DNA from: Anas platyrhynchos
Taxonomy: Eukaryota; Chordata; Aves; Anseriformes; Anatidae
NCBI RefSeq assembly: GCF_047663525.1
Contig: NC_092587.1
Span: forward strand, 197,901,501-197,965,500
Length of the DNA: 64,000 bases
Direction of reading: 5' to 3'
The notes under the pieces were generated by a model that saw nothing but the letters and a program-made list of their open reading frames with translations, searched no databases and was not told where the DNA came from. How positions within the stretch are numbered: the first letter of the stretch is position 1; every line of letters starts with the position of its first letter. Shown here one piece after another: positions 45,001 through 57,113 of this stretch. The translations under genes were made by a program, and so were the position numbers.

Positions 45001-45211
45001 GCTTCCCGTAGCATTCAACACCGTGCAGCGCTGCATTCAGGAGACCCTGCTCTTTCTCTCCTACACCCTTGCAAAGAAGCAGGCTGTTGATTTCATCTTC
45101 AAGGACATCGGCCGTCTGGTCTCCCGCAAGAGCAGAGTCCAAATGCACTTTTCCTCCGACTTTGTTCACAACCTGAATAGCAACGGCCAGCTGTTGAAAT
45201 GCCGCCTCACT
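45001..45211 (+). CDS. CCDC81-type second HU domain exon
   Basis: The frame reads LPVAFNTVQRCIQETLLFLS, YTLAKKQAVDFIFKDIGRLV and VQMHFSSDFVHNLNS, and ends LLKCRLT|GTAAGT. This is the pattern of the second HU-like domain of CCDC81 family proteins: a Cys-Ile-x-Glu-Thr helix, a Val-Asp-Phe-x-Phe-Lys-Asp-Ile-Gly strand-turn, and a Val-x-Met-x-Phe strand. CCDC81-type HU domains are centrosome-linked and expanded in archosaurs. The donor is good. The normal upstream part of the exon is replaced near 44,999 by the 3' flank of the long-gene paralogue, so no acceptor or first HU domain is joined to it. If unspliced, the frame runs on to TAG at 45,385 (120 codons). It is probably a gene fragment. Confidence 0.75.
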
Positions 45212-45274
45212 GTAAGTTTCTCACTGCACCAGCACAGCCCAGGGCTCCTGGGAAATGCCCCAAGAGGCCGTTGG

Positions 45275-45385
45275 CGTGTTAGGAAACAGCTGGGGAAGAG
45301 GAAGGAGGCCCTGCAGGAAGGCAGGACCAAGAGCAGAGCTGTGGACATCCCCGGGAAGACTGTGGAGGAGCTCCCGCTCTGGTAG
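45275..45385 (+). pseudogene. Terminal coding fragment, second unit
   Basis: RVRKQLGKRKEALQEGRTKS to EELPLW, TAG. It is homologous to 22,464-22,574 but preceded by different sequence, because this is the junction between tandem units. It is in frame with the HU exon through the unspliced donor. Confidence 0.4.
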
Positions 45386-45528
45386 TCCTCTGCTGCAACA
45401 GCCTTCTTTCCACAGCCCCTTGTTCAGTGAGGCCTCTGGGCTCTCACTGGCACCCTTCTCCCTGAAGGGAGCAGGGAGTGTCACTCAGCTCTCCTCTCTG
45501 GAGCGGAATCTTGAACCTTTCCAGAGAA

Positions 45529-45731
45529 TCACAGAATGGCTTGGGTTGCAATTGATGTTAAAGATCTTCTATTCCCTCCTGCCCCCTGCCATGGGCAGGG
45601 ATGCCATTCACTAGAGCAAGTAGCCCAGTGCCTCATCCAAACAGGTCTTGAAGACCTCCAGGGATGGGGCATCCACGGCTTCTCTGGGCAAGCTGTTCCA
45701 GTGCCTCACCACCCTCTGTGTGAAGAAGTTT
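45529..45731 (-). mobile_element. CR1 LINE 3' fragment, second unit
   Basis: Same insertion as 22,718-22,920, duplicated with the unit. Confidence 0.88.
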
Positions 45732-45782
45732 TGTGGCCACCAAGGAGCAGCTCTGACTAGCCTTCTCTTTTCCTCCTGACAG

Positions 45783-45904
45783 GGATGCCTCCTGCTATTA
45801 AGAGCCGGCTGCTCACACCCCAGAGTCGCTCTCCAGCCAGACTCCAGGGCAACAGGGGAGGCACAGCTGGGCCAGGCTGCTGGGGGAAAAGAGCCTTCTC
45901 CCAG
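45783..45904 (+). CDS. Candidate CCDC81-like exon, second unit
   Basis: Same 122-bp segment and splice sites as 22,972-23,093, differing by a G-to-A change (LQGN for LQGD). Confidence 0.35.
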
Positions 45905-46153
45905 GTGAGGCTGGGGGGCAGCTGGAGGAGGCAGCCCCTGGGCTCTTCCCCTTGAGTCAGCGAGCGGCTTTCCTTGGACAGGGGGACTTGGCCAGCTCCA
46001 CAGGGGTCCCGACACATGTCCCACCCACTGCCCTTTCCTTGCTGGGCAGCCGTTTGCTGAGCAAAAGCTGTAGCAACAAATCCTCCTCTTGTGTGCTTGC
46101 AGAATGCTGACAGCATTCATTCAGGAGAGCTCCTCGAGGATGGGAGAAGAGGG

Positions 46154-46858
46154 TGTAATAAATGGCTCAGTCTTCAAAATAGGACTATAATCAAAGTTTA
46201 CAATTTATTAAAGGAATAGAGGTAAGCAAACAGCGATGGGTGCGCTGGGAGTCTCTGCTCCACCAAGACACCCACCAGTTACATCAAGCAGCTGATTTGT
46301 ATGCTCCTAGGCTGATACATATTCATTACTACTTCTAAATAAAACAGGGTTATTATAATTAGTTTCTGGAATCCCAACTGGAGCATGTGTATCAGTCTCC
46401 GGTGGTCCCTCTGGGGGTCTCTGGGGGGTCTCTCGTGCTGAAGGCTCATAGTCTTCCTCCCTCTTGTCCTTCTCCTTTGTCCAACTTGGCTGTATGTCAG
46501 AGACTTGTGCAACATCCCCTGCAAGCTTTGTCTTTTAGTTGTTCTTCAGCTCTCGCCATCTCCTTAATCTCCTGGCCAGATATCAGAGACTTGCATAGTG
46601 TCCCATGCAATAGTCATAATAGTTAGCAGTTATTCTGAAACCCCCCAGATATCAGAGACTTCAAGGAAGAGCCTACAAATGCATTGCCCTTCAAGCTCTC
46701 TATTGACACGAATTGCTAAACCATTCCTTTGCAAGATACGAGAATTATATACATTAACCACTCTGTTCTTCTTAGACTTGTGGTTATACAAGGGTATGTA
46801 AGACAGAAGGTCACATTCATCATACCATGCGGCCCTAGCATTGTTCCATACTGACACA
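46154..46858 (-). mobile_element. Solo LTR, second unit
   Basis: Duplicate of 23,343-24,047 with the same TG...CA ends and length. Confidence 0.65.
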
Positions 46859-47356
46859 AATCAGATGAACATATCTCACAAGGGGAAGGGCAAGCGCTGT
46901 GCTGCAGCCTGGCCCCAAACTCAAGCCCCTGCCTGCGAGGCTCACCAGAGAGCAGGACAAGTAGCCACTGCATCTGTGTGCCCATTGCCGGGCTGTTTCA
47001 CGGGTTGCCTTTGTGGAGATTTGATGTTTCTCTCTAATCGTTGCATGCTCAGCACAAAGCATGTTTTTGCAGGCATTGCTCTCCTGCGCACACTGCCAGT
47101 GTACAGCCAGGGAAGCAGCTGCTGCAGCAGCTCAGAGCAGAAGGCCACGGTTGTTCACTCACCCAATGCAGCTGCAAAGGAGCCTCCATTTTTTCGGGGA
47201 ACTCCAGGCCTCTGGGTACAGCAAGGGACAGGGTTCCCCTATCTCTGGTTCTCTCTCTCCCCTCTTTGCTGGGAGGCTCTGGATGAGGGCCTCTACTTCT
47301 CTGATTTGGCAGGTGGCTGCCACAGCTTGCACCACGGCTTCTCCTTGGGCCAGACC

Positions 47357-48406
47357 TCAGAAAAGAGACACTGGTCCTCGCAGAGAGCTGCCGCCTGCTG
47401 GAAAAGCAAGACCAGGTTGTTGAGCAAAAGCTATAGCAGCAAATCCTCGTCTTGTGTGCTTGCAAGATGCTGGCAATGCATCAGGTGAGCTCCACAAGGA
47501 TGGCAGAACAGGGATAGGGTTGTTACAAGGGTAGTGCTTCTGAAGATTTGACGTTTCTCTAACCACTTCATGCCCTTCTCCCCTGCAGGAAATAGGCTGC
47601 CTGTGCCGCCAGCAAGACAAAAGAACTCTGAGAAGAACTTCAGAGAAGTTGTTCCTTGTCAATTTTGATTTGGCACTATCAAAAGTCATCTGGTAACCAG
47701 CCAGCCAGCCTTCATAACCGAAGACAGCTGAACCATGGATTGCAGGCCCAGCAAAGTCAAAGTCAACATCACAACCGAGGTTTAGGCATTCACGTTTATA
47801 TGCTGACTTGATTTTACCACTCTTCTTTCCTGTATTTGGTGAGAAAGTTGTATCAAACGTCAACTTCAAGCCTTTGGCAATCTGATCTTCAATTGCAATT
47901 TCTGTTCCCAGAGTGTTATCTGTGTTCCGTTTTTCTGTGAAAGTCAGCCCATACTCAGCCCACTTGTATTTGGTCTCCAAGCTCCCATTAACTTTTCCAG
48001 TGTCGGTGTTCGAAGAACCAGATGTTGTGAACTCCACCCCACTTGCAGATTTTGTTTTCACATCCAGCTTCACCAACCCAAACCCATATCCTTTATTGAA
48101 GGTATCTCTGGCAGATTTGCCAAGGTCTGCGTACGACGGAGGAATTGCCATTGGGCTGGCTGGCGCGGGAGGGCGGCTTAGCTCTGCCACGAAGCTTCTC
48201 TCCAAGAGAAAAACCTGCCCTTTCTGAGCCTTGTTTTCCTTCGTGAAGGATGAGGGCTCCTGCAAAGCCCGCTGCCCTGGAAGTGTTCTTGCCCTTAGCT
48301 TCAGAGGCCGAGGGCTGGGGCCTTTCATGCTGCCTTTCTGAGAGAAAGCAGGCTGCAGGGAAACTGCCCTGAGCCTGGGGAAACCCTGAGGGGATGACTG
48401 CCCCAC
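47357..48406 (-). pseudogene. VDAC2 retrocopy within an intact 349-codon chimeric frame
   Basis: Codons 86-255 are VDAC2 residues 1-170 (48,151-47,642), starting [20 protein letters not shown]. Upstream lie 85 codons of Pro/Ser/Lys-rich sequence that is partly retrocopy 5' leader. Downstream, after TRNNFS, 94 codons of unit-specific sequence follow to the stop. Unlike the first unit it has WLAGYQM with no stop, and a 2-base difference before the ATG puts the leader in frame. The barrel is incomplete, so channel function is unlikely. The open frame may be chance. Confidence 0.75.
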
Positions 48407-48477
48407 TGCAGTGGGGGGACAGCTCCCACATTAGCACTCCCCTCTAAAAATGCTCCCTGTTTCTGCTTCCCCTGTAG

Positions 48478-49170
48478 CAGAAGATGCAGGCGGAAATGCA
48501 GAGGCTGCAGAGGGGGTGTGCTTCCTCCATGGCACTCATGGACCTGAAGAACGCTCTGCAGCTGGTACCAGTGGAGATGAAGCATCAGCATGTCCTCATC
48601 CCTCTCCCTCCAGCGAAGAAGGCTGAGGCAGCTCCCCTCAGCAAATCAAGTGCCAGGTAAGTGTGGGCCAACTCCCACAAAGGCCAGGAAAAGCTGAGCT
48701 GCATCAGGCTGCCCGAGGGATCCAGCATGCGGGTTGCTCAGCTCTGGGCTTTGGCTCTCCATCCCCTGGCTGCTTCGGGGAGGCAATGACTGTGGAGAGG
48801 ACCTTGCCTCCAGACGTTCCCCTGCAGACCCAAAGTCCTGAAGCTCCCCTGCAGCCGACAGTCACGTACCCACAGTGGAAGGGGGCTGTGCTCCCTGCTC
48901 CTGGGGCTGGGGGCAGGCAGAGCTGGGGACCTTCAGATCCTACCTGAGAGTTTTTTTCTCTGTTGATGCAGCTACCAATTAGTACGGAGTGTGCAGGCGG
49001 GGAAAGTGATGGAGAAGAGAAAGGAGGCCTGGAAAATCACTGGGCTGCGGCGCACTGCCTCTGTCTTGCTTCCGCGATTGCGCTCTACACACATTTCTTA
49101 TTTCATTTCATTAAGATGTAATATTTATCTTTATTTCAATAATATTTATCTTTATTTCATTAAGATTTAA
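48478..49170 (+). CDS. Two C-terminal CCDC81-like exons, second unit
   Basis: Exons 48,478-48,656 and 48,972-49,170 have the same splice sites, phase and TAA/AATAAA end as 25,665-26,357. One visible change is SVQAGK for SVRAGK. Both copies remain open, which is compatible with either recent duplication or constraint. Confidence 0.5.
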
Positions 49171-49747
49171 TAAACAAACAAACGGCTGTTCTACAGTTTT
49201 CTTTCCACACCCGAATGGATCACTGTGCACGCTCCGCGGGGCCTGCTCGAGGTTTGTACGGGCCAGAAATGAGAGAGCTTCATTCTCGGTACCGGGTTGC
49301 TCAGCTCGCTGGTGGCCCTACAGGAAAGATGCTCCCTGAGTGCACAGAGAGAGAGAGAAAAGCTGCTCCCCGACAGGGCAGCTCCTGACCCTTCCTCTGA
49401 CAGCCCTGGCGGCCATTTGGCAGTTCTGCCTGCCCCCCCGCGCCACAAGCTGGCTGAGGCCTTGGCCTGTCCGCAGCACGGCTGTCAGTGGTGTCGGGCG
49501 GCATCTAGAGCCAAGAGGCCTTTCCTTTTCTTTGTGCTGAAGGAAACTTTGTGCTGTCTGGAGAGGCAGTGCCTCTTTGCTCCAAGTCTTGCAGGGTTGC
49601 CTCTCACTTTGAGGGCCCTGTTTTTCGTCAGCATTTGTGAGGGGCTTCTGCATGCGCCCCGCTCACTTGTTGCGGCCAGGGCTTCCCCCCAGGATGTCTG
49701 GGCAGGCCCATGCCGCTGGGCAGGCTCTGGGTGGGCCTCGTTCCCTG

Positions 49748-50093
49748 CAGGGGCAGGCGTCTGCCCCTGAGCCCAGAGCCCAGGAGCGGCTCCTGCACTC
49801 GCGGCTGCCCCTGCGCGGGCTGCTGCCGCTGCTTCTGGAACCTTCCTGCAGCCTCTGGCAGCTGGCGCCTGCGTGGCGGCCGCACGTTGGGCTTGGCAGC
49901 CTGGCATCTGCAGGCCGTGCCAGCCTGCAGCATGGCATTGGCGGCCTTGTTGCCGTCCCCAGGGCACGGCTGAAAGGGGATTTGGGGCATTTGCTTTCCA
50001 GGGGCTGGGCACGTTGGGGATGCAATACCCCACCACGTGCACAGGCAGTTCGCACTGAACAAGGTGGGCTTTGCAGCCTCGTCCTGCCCTCGT
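49748..50093 (-). repeat. Recurrent GC-rich module, copy 5 (inverted)
   Basis: Duplicate of 26,935-27,280. Confidence 0.6.
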
Positions 50094-50610
50094 AGCCTGC
50101 TCCCTCCTGCAGCTGCCACCCCACAGCCCGCCTCCTCAAGCAGAAGAAATGCCCCAGCGGTAGCCTGCAAAGTGCAGGTGTGCCAGGGGCCCCTTGCTGC
50201 TCTGGCAATATGCACAACAGAAGAGCCCAGCTCCAGCAGAAGGACGGGATGCGTACTGCCTGGCGCTTGTGCGTTGCCTGTGGCCCGAGTGGGCAAGCCA
50301 GCATGTAGCCAGAGCCGGTTCTCAAGGCTTTCCCTATTAGTTGGGAACCCCGTGGAGGGTTTTTCCTGAGCTGAGGGTGTTGGCTGTGCTCTTCCTAGCC
50401 CAGCTCTTCTGTAGGGGGCAAAAAGGAGGGAGCTGGGAAGCTCCCAGACACTGAGGCCATCTCCAGGGCTCTCTGCAGTGACGCCATCTGGCACCTTCCC
50501 ATGAGCAGTGGCCAAAGCACAAGGGCCCATCTTCTTTGTTGGGGAAGCCCCGCGCTGCATTTCCAGTGCCAGAAATGCTTAAATACTGTTCCTCCTTTCT
50601 TGCTTTTCAG

Positions 50611-50690
50611 CGTGTCTTAGTACCTGGGCTGGGTGCCTCCTTCCTTATTAAAGTGGGGCTGCTCTTGTTTTTTGCTTTGAGCTCCTCCAG
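50611..50690 (+). CDS. Small HU-like exon, second unit
   Basis: Identical to 27,798-27,877 in the coding part (RVLVPGLGASF). Confidence 0.35.
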
Positions 50691-51289
50691 GTAAAGAAGC
50701 CCACTTTTCAGCTCTCGGAGAACTTTGCCTGTCTTCCCGGAGTCCCACATAAGAAAGAAAGAGACTTTTCCTGTTTCTTTCTCAGGTGAATTTGGCCGCA
50801 TCGGCAGGAAAAGTGTCCTGACACATGTCCTACTGACTGTCTTTTCCTTGCCGGGCAGCTGCTTGGTGAGCACCGGCTGTTGCAGCACTTCCTCCCCTTG
50901 TGTGCTTGCAGGCTGCTGACAGCACGTCAGGAGAGCTTGCAGGCTGCTGACAGCACGTCAGGTTCTTGCAGTGGAAAATTCCACTAACCTTGCATTTTCA
51001 AAAGGGATTGTGCGGGCATGGCAGTAGCATACCAGGTGAAGTATTTTAAGCAGATAAGGGGAATGTCCCACAGTCGCAAAATGAGGAGGATAGCTAAGAA
51101 AAGCAGGAGAATCAGGGCAAAAATCAGTAACAAACAAATAAATAAATAAATAAATCACGGGCATTCTGGTCACGAGAGATGAAGAAAAAAATAATTAAAA
51201 AAAAAAAAAAGGAAAAGGGGAAAATAAAGGTTGGTCAAATAAAATTGTACATATATGGCGTAGTAGTAAGCATCGCGTGGTTTGTGAAC

Positions 51290-51780
51290 CTGATTCTCCC
51301 CCTGTACTCAGCTCTGGTGAGGTCGCGCCATGAATACCCTGTTCAGTTTTGGGGCCCTCACTGCAGGAAGGACGTGGAGGTCCTGGAGCATGTCCAAGGA
51401 AGGGGAAAGGAGCAGCCGAAGGGCCCAGGGAGCAAGTCGTGTGAGGAGTGCTGAGGGAGCTGGGGTTATGTAGCCTAGAGGAAAGGAGGCTTGGGGGAGA
51501 CCTTATCACTGTGTACAAGGACCTCAGAGAAGGTTGTAGTGCGGTGGGGGTCAGTCCCATCTCCCAAGCAACAGGCGGTAGGAGAAGAGGAAAAAGTGGG
51601 GCCGCGGGAGGTTTAGGTGGATTTAGGTTTAGGCAAAAAGTCTTCAACAAAAGGGTTGTGAAGCATTGGAACAGGCTGCCCAGGGAAGTAGTTGAGTCAC
51701 CATCCCTGGAGGCATTCGAAAGCCGTGTAGATCTGGTGCCGAGGGACACGGTTCAGTGGTAGATTCTATGATTCTGTACT
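51290..51780 (+). mobile_element. CR1 LINE 3' part, second unit
   Basis: Duplicate of 28,480-28,975, with one TTTAGG hexamer fewer, which removes two residues (FRFRQ for FRFRFRQ). Confidence 0.9.
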
Positions 51781-51883
51781 TCTCTGACTGTGAGAGGCCC
51801 CGGGTTGGCATGGCCTGCACCGCTCTTTCTCCTGAGATCAATGGCACAGAGAGGAGCACTGGGGGCAAAAGTCTGCCTGAGCT

Positions 51884-51889
51884 TTTATT
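51884..51889 (-). promoter_or_regulatory. Polyadenylation signal, second four-exon gene
   Basis: AATAAA on the minus strand, 178 bp after the stop, as in the first copy. Confidence 0.7.
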
Positions 51890-52066
51890 CAGAGCAGAAA
51901 GCAGCCGCAGCTGAGCTGAGGCTGGGGGCAGGATGTGGTGGGGCATCTGAATTCCTGGGGCGCTGTCCTGTGCCTCGCAGTGATGCTTCCGTGGGTGCTG
52001 CAAAGCTTCCTGAGGGCCAGCTGCCAGCTCCGAGCATCCTCCTGGGACTGGCACAGCCGGGCGCGG

Positions 52067-55000
52067 CTACTCTCGCTGTCCTGCGATGCAGCTGCAGCGG
52101 AAAGCCCTGCGCAGCGCGCGAAGTGCCCTCCTGATGCGGGAGGGCCGTGGCTGGCGCGCCGGGGCTTGTGCGAGGTCAAGGGTGCCTGTGGGGGACACAG
52201 AGGTGTAGGTTAGGGCCTGAGCGGGTGCTGGGCGAGCCTGTCCCCCCCTCCAAGGCCTTTCCCCGGGGAGGGGTGGCCCAGGACCAGCCAGCCCCCCTGC
52301 GCGTGGTGCTGCCAACCTTGTGCTTGGTGCTGCTCGCTGCGCTGAACAGGCCCGGCCAACAGATCCTGGGACGGCGCTTGTGTCTGGGATGTTGCTGGCT
52401 CATCCGCTGGCGTATCTTTGGTGCAGGAGGAGGACTGCGCTTGGCCTCCCTGCTCGATGGCCACCTGCATGGGGAGAGGAACAGCACGGGCAGCTGAGGA
52501 AAGGGATGTCAGCCCTTGTGCCTGGGGCATGTGGAAATGCAGAGCAGCAAGCAGCTCCCGGCACGCACACCCAATGCACTGCTTCTGCCTGGGGCCGCCC
52601 TGGATGCCTGGTGCCCACCACGTGTGCTGTGCTTACCTGGTGCCCAGGAACCAAGGGAGTGGCTGCTGCTCCTGCTTCGTCAGCTGCTGCTGGGCGGAGA
52701 TCTGTGATGGCCTCCCGGAGAGGCTCTGCAGCCAAAGGAGAAGCCCCTTCTCCACCTTCTTCTTGTGGCATTGCTGCTGCAGCGAGAGGGGCTTCATTGG
52801 CCTCCCCCACAGGGCCTCTGGCCAAGGCAGAGGCCGAGGATGTACATTCTGCAGGCTCTGGTGTGGGAGGAGGCACCCTGGGCACTGTGACCCAGGGAGC
52901 ACTTGCTGCCTTGCTTGGGGCTCCCGCTCCCTGGATGATGGCTACAGAGTGGAGTAGGACTGCAGCCACGATGGTGTCAACTCTTTCATCCAGCTCTTCA
53001 TCAGAGACACTGCAGGCATGTCGGGCACGTCCCTGGCTCTCCACCATCACGGCAGCGCTGTGCTCGCTGGGGCTTGGAGAGGCCGATGGTTTTGACTGTG
53101 GAGCCCCACGTGTCAGGGGAGGCGTCCTGTGTCCCTCATCTTCCAGAGCAGGGGCTGCTGGAGGACTTGCTGGCCTGCTCTGTGCCGGTGTTGTTGTGGT
53201 GAGAGGCGTGCTGTGCCTCTCTTCCCCAGGAATTTCTTCCTGGGGAGCAGCTGATGGGACAGTGTCCGTGGTTTGCAGCGAGCCAGGAGAGGCGCTTGCT
53301 GGGTGTTCTGCTTCTTGTGCTGCCTCCCTTTCCACACTGCTGGCTGCGCTGCCCTCTTCCTGCGGAACGTCCTGTGCGTCTGTGAAGAGGCTGGCGAACC
53401 TGGGGTTGATCCAGGAGTTGATGATGACGATCTCCTCCTCTTCATCCCATCCCCCAGGACTGCTCTCTTTCTTGCCCCGGCCTTGGCTTGTCCCCTCGTT
53501 TCCTGTCCCCTGCCTGGGTTTGACGTGTTTCTCTCTCTGTTGTTTTTTCTTCTTACCCTGGCCTGGGCTAGCTGCTGCAGGGTCTCTGCTGGAAGCCCTT
53601 GCTCCTGCGCATACCCGGGAATCAGGCCCTGGCAGAGCAGTGGTCCGCCTCCTCTCCAGGTCTGTCTGGACCCCGGCTGATCTCGTTGCTCTCCCTGTGC
53701 TCCCCGTGCGTGCCAAGTCCCCCAGTGCTCCAGCCAAGGCAGATGCTGAGGATGTAGAGTCTGCAGGCTCTGCTGTGGGAGGAGGCACGCTGGGTCCTGT
53801 GGCCGAGGGAGCACTTGCTGCCTTGCTCACGGCTCCCTGGCTCATGGCTTCAGCACGGCGTATGACTGTGGAAACGATGGTCTTGACTCGTTCATCCAGC
53901 TCGTCATCACAGGCACTGGAGGCATGTCGGGCACGTCCCTGGCTCTCAACCATCACCGCAGTGCTGTGCTCACTGGGGCTTGGAGAGGCCGATGGTTTTG
54001 ACTGTGGAGCCCCACGTGTCAGGGGAGGCGTCCTGTGTCCCTCATCTTCCAGAGCAGGGGCTGCTGGAGGACTTGCTGGCCTGCTCTGTGCTGCTGTTGT
54101 TGTGGTGAGAGGCGTGCTGTGCCTCTCTTCCCCAGGAATTTCTTCCTGGGGAGCAGCTGATGGGACAGTGTCCGTGGTTTGCAGCGAGCCAGGAGAGGCG
54201 CTTGCTGGGTGTTCTGCTTCTTGTGCTGCCTCCCTGTCCACACTGCTGGCTGCGCTGCCCTCTTCCTGGGGAACGTCCTGTGCGTCTGTGAAGAGGCTGG
54301 CGAACCTGGGGTTGATCCAGGAGTTGATGATGACGACCTCCTCTTCATCGCATCCCCCAGGACTGCTCTCTTTCTTGCCCCGGCCTTGGCTTGTCCCCTC
54401 GTTGCCTGTCCCCTGCCTGGGTTTGATGTGTTTCTCTCTCTGTTGTTTTTTCTTCTTACCCTGGCCTGGGCTAGCTGCTGCAGGGTCTCTGCTGGAAGCC
54501 CTTGCTCCTGCGCATACCCGGGAATCAGGCCCTGGCAGAGAAGTCGTCCACGTCCTCTCCAGGTCTGTCTGGACCCCGGCTGAACTTGTTGCTCTCAATT
54601 TGCACCCCGTTTGTGCCAGGTCCCCAAGTGCTGCTGATCGTTGGCCGTGTTCCCAGCTTTTTTGCGTCTTCTGCAGCACTTCAGACACGCGGGAGTGTGC
54701 TGTGTCCTGCAGTGCCGTGCAAGAGTCTGCAGGGCTGTGTGGGGCAGGGTGCCAGCTCTTCTTTAAATTCTGGGGCCCAGTTGCGGGCTGAGGTGGTGTT
54801 CTGTGTCCTTTGCTCGTGGGAGGTCTGCCCACGGGAGGAAGCCTTGCCTCCCTCATGGCTCCCTGGTTCCAGGCAAGGCCATTTCTTATTGCAGTGGAGA
54901 CAAAGGCCTTTATTCGGTCTTCCATTTCTTCGTCAGGGGATGCAAGGCTGCTTTTGGACGAGTGCCGACTCTTCCAGTTTTGGGCCGCTGCTGTGGTGAG

Positions 55001-56168
55001 AGGTGGTGTTCTGGGGCCTTTGGTCCTGGGAACTCTGCTTGAGGGAGAAAGCCTTGCCTTGCTGCTGGCTCCCTCGTTGCAGGCTACAGCGTTTGTTATG
55101 ACGGTGGACACAAAGGACCGTATTGCATTGCCCATGTCCTCGTCAGGGGCCACAGGGCTGTGTGGGCCACGTTCCCGCCTCTCTGCCCTCACTGCTCTGT
55201 CCCTGTTGCCAGAGATGCAGGGAAGAGGTGGCAAAAGCTCTTGCTGGCTGCGGGCCTCTGTTCCCAATGACTTTGCCCTTCCTCCCCCTGAAGAAGCAGA
55301 GGCTGCTGCTTGCAGAGGGGGCAGCTTGCAAGTGGCCTTTTCAGATGATGATGTCTCTGCTTTAGGCACTTGCTTGGGTGCTGCTGCCTGAGTCGCTGCC
55401 TGCCTTGGCAAAGGCGGCAGGGCTGGCAGCTGGATTCTCTCGGCCTGCCTCACCCCACGGTGAGGCAGTGTCTTGATGTCTTGCGGCTTCTTCTCCATCT
55501 GCAAGAGAAGCGAGAAGAAAGGCCAAGTTACTTGGGCCATTTCTGCCATTCTGCTCCGTGTCCCCACTAGAAGTGCTGCTGTGAGCTGCCCTGCAGCGGC
55601 CCCCGGCACGCCCTGGCAGCTGCCCACGCAGAGCGGGGCTCAGCCTGCCAGGGTAATGCCCTGCCTGTCTCCTCCTGCGAGTGCTGCCTGCTCATCGCAG
55701 GCTGCCAGGGCTGCCAAAGATGTTCGACCGAACCGTCCTGGGGCTCCCGACTCCGTGTGGCAGCTGCCAGTGTGACGCACGCTCTCTGGGCACGACCGCA
55801 CCGGCAGCCTGTCCGCATGGAGGGACGGTGGAGGCAGCTCCTGGCTGCGCACAGCCAGGTTGAATTAGGCCACGCTGCTCTTTGTGCCTGTGGGCACAGA
55901 ACTGCCAGGGCCACATGGGCTTTGGCTGTCCTGGGGGTGGGCTCTTCATGGAGAAACCCCAGGTTTGGGAACAACTGTGTCCAGGCCGGAGGGGCTCAGG
56001 GCCAGCTGGCCGGCTCGCTCCAGCACCGTTCTCCTCATCCTGGTGCTCTCGGTGCCATCCCGTCACACTGCTGTCCCTGTCTCGCTCCCTGAGCCTCACC
56101 TGGCGCCGCTCCTGCACGCTCCGCTGCCCTTCAGCGGGCTGGGAGTCATCCTTATTCTGCTGCTCCAT
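52067..56168 (-). CDS. Novel four-exon gene, second copy, about 1,065 residues
   Basis: Exons are 56,168-56,100, 55,498-52,637, 52,464-52,317 and 52,185-52,067, with splice sites and phases identical to the first copy. Exon 2 is 6 bp longer (2,862 bp). The second internal repeat has KKKKQQREKHVKP and GGWDEEEEIVI where the first copy has KKKKQREKHIKP and GGCDEEEVVI. Other changes include DELDER for DELDEG in the third helix region and SKAAS for SKAPS. Both copies are free of stops over about 3.2 kb of coding sequence. The changes are in-frame, which supports a coding role or a very recent duplication. The helices, SAGVQTD motifs and basic C-terminus are kept. Confidence 0.7.
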
Positions 56169-56277
56169 GCTATGCTCCAGGTCCTCTGACCAAGAACTCC
56201 AACAGGCACCCAGGGGAGCTGCTGCCTCCTGACAGAGCTGCTCTCCTGAGAGTGAGTGGGCAGCCCGGGGCTCGGGC

Positions 56278-56283
56278 TTTATA
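56278..56283 (-). promoter_or_regulatory. TATA box, second four-exon gene
   Basis: CTTATAAAGCC on the minus strand, 110 bp before the ATG at 56,168. Confidence 0.55.
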
Positions 56284-56676
56284 AGGGACACCGTTGCCGT
56301 GGGTACCCCTCCGTGTCACAATGGCCTTTGGGTACGCATCACAATGCCCCGGTGGTTGCCATGGGGCCCTCAAGCCCATATTCTGGCAGACACCCCAGGG
56401 ACACCGTCTCACACACCCACAGCAGGATCTGCATTGGCAGGTACCTCTGGCTCCTTCCAGCCAGTGCCCCCGGCTCAGCCCCAGCTCAGTCTTTCTCAGG
56501 GCAGTTAGCTTAGCTCCCTAACTGCTCCCAGGTAACTGCGCGTTACCTGCTCTGCCAGGAGATGCTCTGCTCGGTCGTCCGCGTAAGCTTCCTGGCTCTT
56601 TTGCCTGACTGCCCACACATCAGCAGAGACTGCACTCGAGCTTGGACGCCCATCAGGCCACCCTGGCAGTGCAGCT

Positions 56677-56718
<42 letters not shown>
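56677..56718. repeat. (GGAGCA)7 repeat, second unit
   Basis: Same repeat number as at 33,864-33,905. Confidence 0.9.
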
Positions 56719-56720
<2 letters not shown>

Positions 56721-57041
56721 GATTCCTCCCGTGTCCGGGCAGCCAGAGGCCTGTGGCTCTAGGCACTGTGAAGTGCTCCCAGAGAAGGTGGGCTCCAGGG
56801 AGCCGGTGGAGCTGGCAGAGAGGTGGCTTGAGGCAGGCTCTGGCAGGGCTGTGAGAGGAAAGCCCTGGGCAGCCGCAGGACGAGTTCCTGCTCCTTGCTT
56901 TAAGAGCAAGCTGTGGAGGAGCTTTCAGCAGCAGAGCCACAGCTGTGCCACGCTGCTGTTTAGTCTGCAGCTTCTCTGGCTGCTGAAGCAGGTCCTATGC
57001 TTCAGAGTTGTGCCTGAAACAGTGTTGGTAACACAACGGTG

Positions 57042-57113
57042 TCTTTGCTGGAACAGGTTGCCCAGAGAGGCTGTGGCGTCTCCATCCTTGGAGATCTTCA
57101 GAAGCACAATCCT
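57042..57113 (+). mobile_element. Short CR1 fragment, second unit
   Basis: Duplicate of 34,229-34,300. Confidence 0.75.

Larger units (their letters stand above)
22460..45270. repeat. Segmental duplication unit, complete (about 22.81 kb)
   Basis: The block starting GTTGGCGTGTTA at about 22,460 recurs at about 45,270. From there the two sequences run colinearly to the window end with sparse substitutions and small indels; the offset stays between 22,807 and 22,815. The two copies are head to tail. The unit is therefore a recent tandem duplication that may continue beyond the window. Confidence 0.95.
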
